DNA from: Desulfosporosinus hippei DSM 8344
GTDB taxonomy: Bacteria; Bacillota; Desulfitobacteriia; Desulfitobacteriales; Desulfitobacteriaceae
NCBI RefSeq assembly: GCF_900100785.1
Contig: NZ_FNCP01000013.1
Coordinates: 1 to 64,000, forward strand
Length of the DNA: 64,000 nucleotides
Reading direction: 5' to 3'
In this document: one piece after another, positions 62,433 to 64,000 of the stretch
Numbering within the stretch: position 1 is the first letter of the stretch
Layout of the letters: every line of letters begins with the position of its first letter
Made by a program: the position numbers and the translations under genes
The notes under the pieces: generated by a model
The model's database searches: none
What the model was told of the DNA's origin: nothing
The model's input: only the letters and a program-made list of their open reading frames with translations

Positions 62433-64000
62433 ATGGCCAATAACTTCTATGAATCCCACTTAGAAGAAGCAACTCTTGAGTGGTTTGAAGAGCTGGGATA
62501 TCAAATTATATTTGCTCCTGACATTGCTCCTGATGGTGAATATTCTGAGCGTAGGGATTATAGTGATGTTATTCTCTCTGAACGTCTCAAAGAAGCTCTT
62601 ACAAGAATCAATCCCAAGCTCCCAAGTGATGCCATAGAAGATGCTTACAGACAAATCAGTGTACCTCAAAACCCTAGCTTACTCATGAACAACCAGGCTT
62701 TTCAAAAGATGATCACCGACGGAATTGATGTTCAAGTTAAGCAAGCTGATGCCAGTTACAAGACCGAGAAAGCCTATGTGTTTGATTATATAAAACCTCT
62801 CAAGAACGAATTTATAGTCGTTAATCAATTCACCGTTATTGAGCATGGCGTTGAAAAACGCCCAGATGTGATTGTATTCGTTAATGGAATTCCCTTAGTG
62901 GTTGTTGAACTAAAAAATGCTGTTAATGAAAATGTCAACATCACTGATGCTTACAATCAACTTCAAACTTATAAGTCCAAAATTCCTTCCCTATTTACCT
63001 ATAACTCCTTCATGGTAATCAGTGATGGCATTAATGCACGAGCAGGTACACTAACTTCTGATGAGGATCGATTTATGGCTTGGCGAACTATTGATGGAGA
63101 AGATTTAGCACCACTCGCTATTCCTCAACTTGAGGTGCTGATTAAAGGGATGTTTCAACGAGAGCGGTTCCTAGATATTATTAAGCAGTTCGTCTTGTTT
63201 CAAAGCGATGGGAAGGATACTTTCAAAATCCTTGCAGGTTATCATCAATACCATGCAGTCAACAAGGCTGTAGAAAGCACTGAGCGAGCTACTAGGGAAA
63301 CAGGAGACAGACGAATAGGGGTCATATGGCATACACAAGGTAGTGGGAAGTCACTTTCAATGGTCTTTTATGCAGGAAAGCTTGTTATTAGCGAGGAACT
63401 TGGCAATCCTACCATTGTAGTCATAACAGACAGAAATGACCTAGATGATCAGTTATTTGGGACATTCTTTAAATGTAAAGATATACTTCGCTCAACCCCT
63501 GTCCAAGCAACTGATCGATCAAATCTACGTGATCTACTTAATAATCGTACCAGTGGGGGCATTATCTTTACCACAATACATAAGTTTGCACCCGAAGAAA
63601 AAGGCGACAGCGTACCAATGCTCACAGACCGTAAGAATGTAATAGTCATGGCAGATGAAGCACACCGCAGTCAATATGGGTTTGGTGCTGACATTGTCAA
63701 AAGTGATGATGAAGCCAGTGTAAAATATGGCTATGCAAAATACATGCGTGACAGCTTGCCTAATGCTTCTTATATTGGGTTTACTGGTACGCCAGTAGAA
63801 CTAACAGACAAGAACACTCGTGCAGTGTTTGGGGATTACATAGACGTATACGATATGACGAGGGCAGTAGAAGATGGGACGACTGTTAAGATATTCTATG
63901 AAAGCAGAATAGCCAAACTAGAACTTCCTGATGATATGAAACCAAAGATTGATACTGAATATGATGAGATCACAGAATATCAAGAGTATAGTCAAAAAGA
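62433..64000 (+). CDS. hsdR: Type I restriction endonuclease subunit, HsdR (partial)
   Basis: The gene is open to the right edge, 522 codons visible. The N-terminal nuclease domain shows RPDVIVFVNGIPLVVVELKN (about 145-164), the D...ExK catalytic pattern. The helicase part follows with Walker A HTQGSGKSLS (about 300), the DEAH-like MADEAHRSQ (about 406) and IGFTGTPVEL (about 445). HsdR cleaves unmodified DNA after ATP-driven translocation. ATG 62433 follows the hsdS stop directly, with GAGGAGGTG upstream. The C-terminus lies outside the window. Confidence 0.93.
   Translation, partial: MANNFYESHLEEATLEWFEELGYQIIFAPDIAPDGEYSERRDYSDVILSERLKEALTRINPKLPSDAIEDAYRQISVPQNPSLLMNNQAFQKMITDGIDVQVKQADASYKTEKAYVFDYIKPLKNEFIVVNQFTVIEHGVEKRPDVIVFVNGIPLVVVELKNAVNENVNITDAYNQLQTYKSKIPSLFTYNSFMVISDGINARAGTLTSDEDRFMAWRTIDGEDLAPLAIPQLEVLIKGMFQRERFLDIIKQFVLFQSDGKDTFKILAGYHQYHAVNKAVESTERATRETGDRRIGVIWHTQGSGKSLSMVFYAGKLVISEELGNPTIVVITDRNDLDDQLFGTFFKCKDILRSTPVQATDRSNLRDLLNNRTSGGIIFTTIHKFAPEEKGDSVPMLTDRKNVIVMADEAHRSQYGFGADIVKSDDEASVKYGYAKYMRDSLPNASYIGFTGTPVELTDKNTRAVFGDYIDVYDMTRAVEDGTTVKIFYESRIAKLELPDDMKPKIDTEYDEITEYQEYSQK

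Overview
The window looks like the chromosome of an anaerobic, low-to-mid GC Gram-positive bacterium, probably a Clostridia/Desulfitobacteriia-type organism such as Desulfosporosinus or Desulfitobacterium. The evidence is Shine-Dalgarno sites close to GGAGG, TTG and GTG starts, sigma-54 (RpoN) promoters, Mo/Se hydroxylase genes, and protein families typical of that group. The genus is inferred from gene content and style, not from a marker gene.

Layout. (1) Positions 1-5,080 hold small orphan genes, a possible IS21-like end at the extreme left edge, and the broken remains of a phage-type Dam methylase and its neighbour. A tRNA-Leu(CAG) and a DUF1294 membrane protein follow. (2) Positions 5,963-49,009 form one large purine-catabolism supercluster. 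It has two paralogous sigma-54 activators, three different molybdenum hydroxylases (XdhABC-type, a fused XdhD-type, and a four-polypeptide nicotinate-dehydrogenase-type enzyme), the Se/Mo cofactor genes yqeC-mocA-yqeB, YgfK, a PreA-like reductase, SsnA, 8-oxoguanine deaminase, another purine or deoxyadenosine deaminase, adenine deaminase, two purine permeases, hydantoinase, YgeY, YgeW, carbamate kinase, diaminopropionate ammonia-lyase and two more PLP fold-II enzymes. (3) Positions 49,416-52,855 hold an HD-GYP protein and a YyaL/DUF255 protein. (4) Positions 52,910 to the right edge look like an integrated element: a large serine recombinase, an XRE regulator, a dGTPase plus YfbR-like nucleotidase pair, a GNAT-like orphan and a type I restriction system (HsdM, HsdS, HsdR; the last runs off the edge).

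How it works together. Purines enter through the NCS2 and AzgA permeases and are deaminated to hypoxanthine or xanthine. The Mo hydroxylases, YgfK and the PreA-like enzyme interconvert the oxidised and reduced ring states. Cyclic amidohydrolases, YgeY and YgeW are inferred to break the ring down to 2,3-diaminopropionate and carbamoyl phosphate. DpaL then gives pyruvate and ammonia, and carbamate kinase makes ATP.

Regulation is unusually legible. Four exact GG-N10-GC sigma-54 promoters stand before the main transcription units. Two different palindrome families (TTATCA-N3-TGATAA and GTCTCA-N3-TGAGAC) can be assigned to the two activators. The nicotinate-dehydrogenase-type operon has no sigma-54 promoter but carries a variant purine riboswitch whose terminator excludes the aptamer, so it should be an ON switch. 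Other standout items are a REP/RAYT pair around the 8-oxoguanine deaminase gene, a roughly 400-nt structured element between ygeY and ygeW, a translationally coupled 15-codon leader ORF, and a hairpin that hides a ribosome binding site in the defence-like element.
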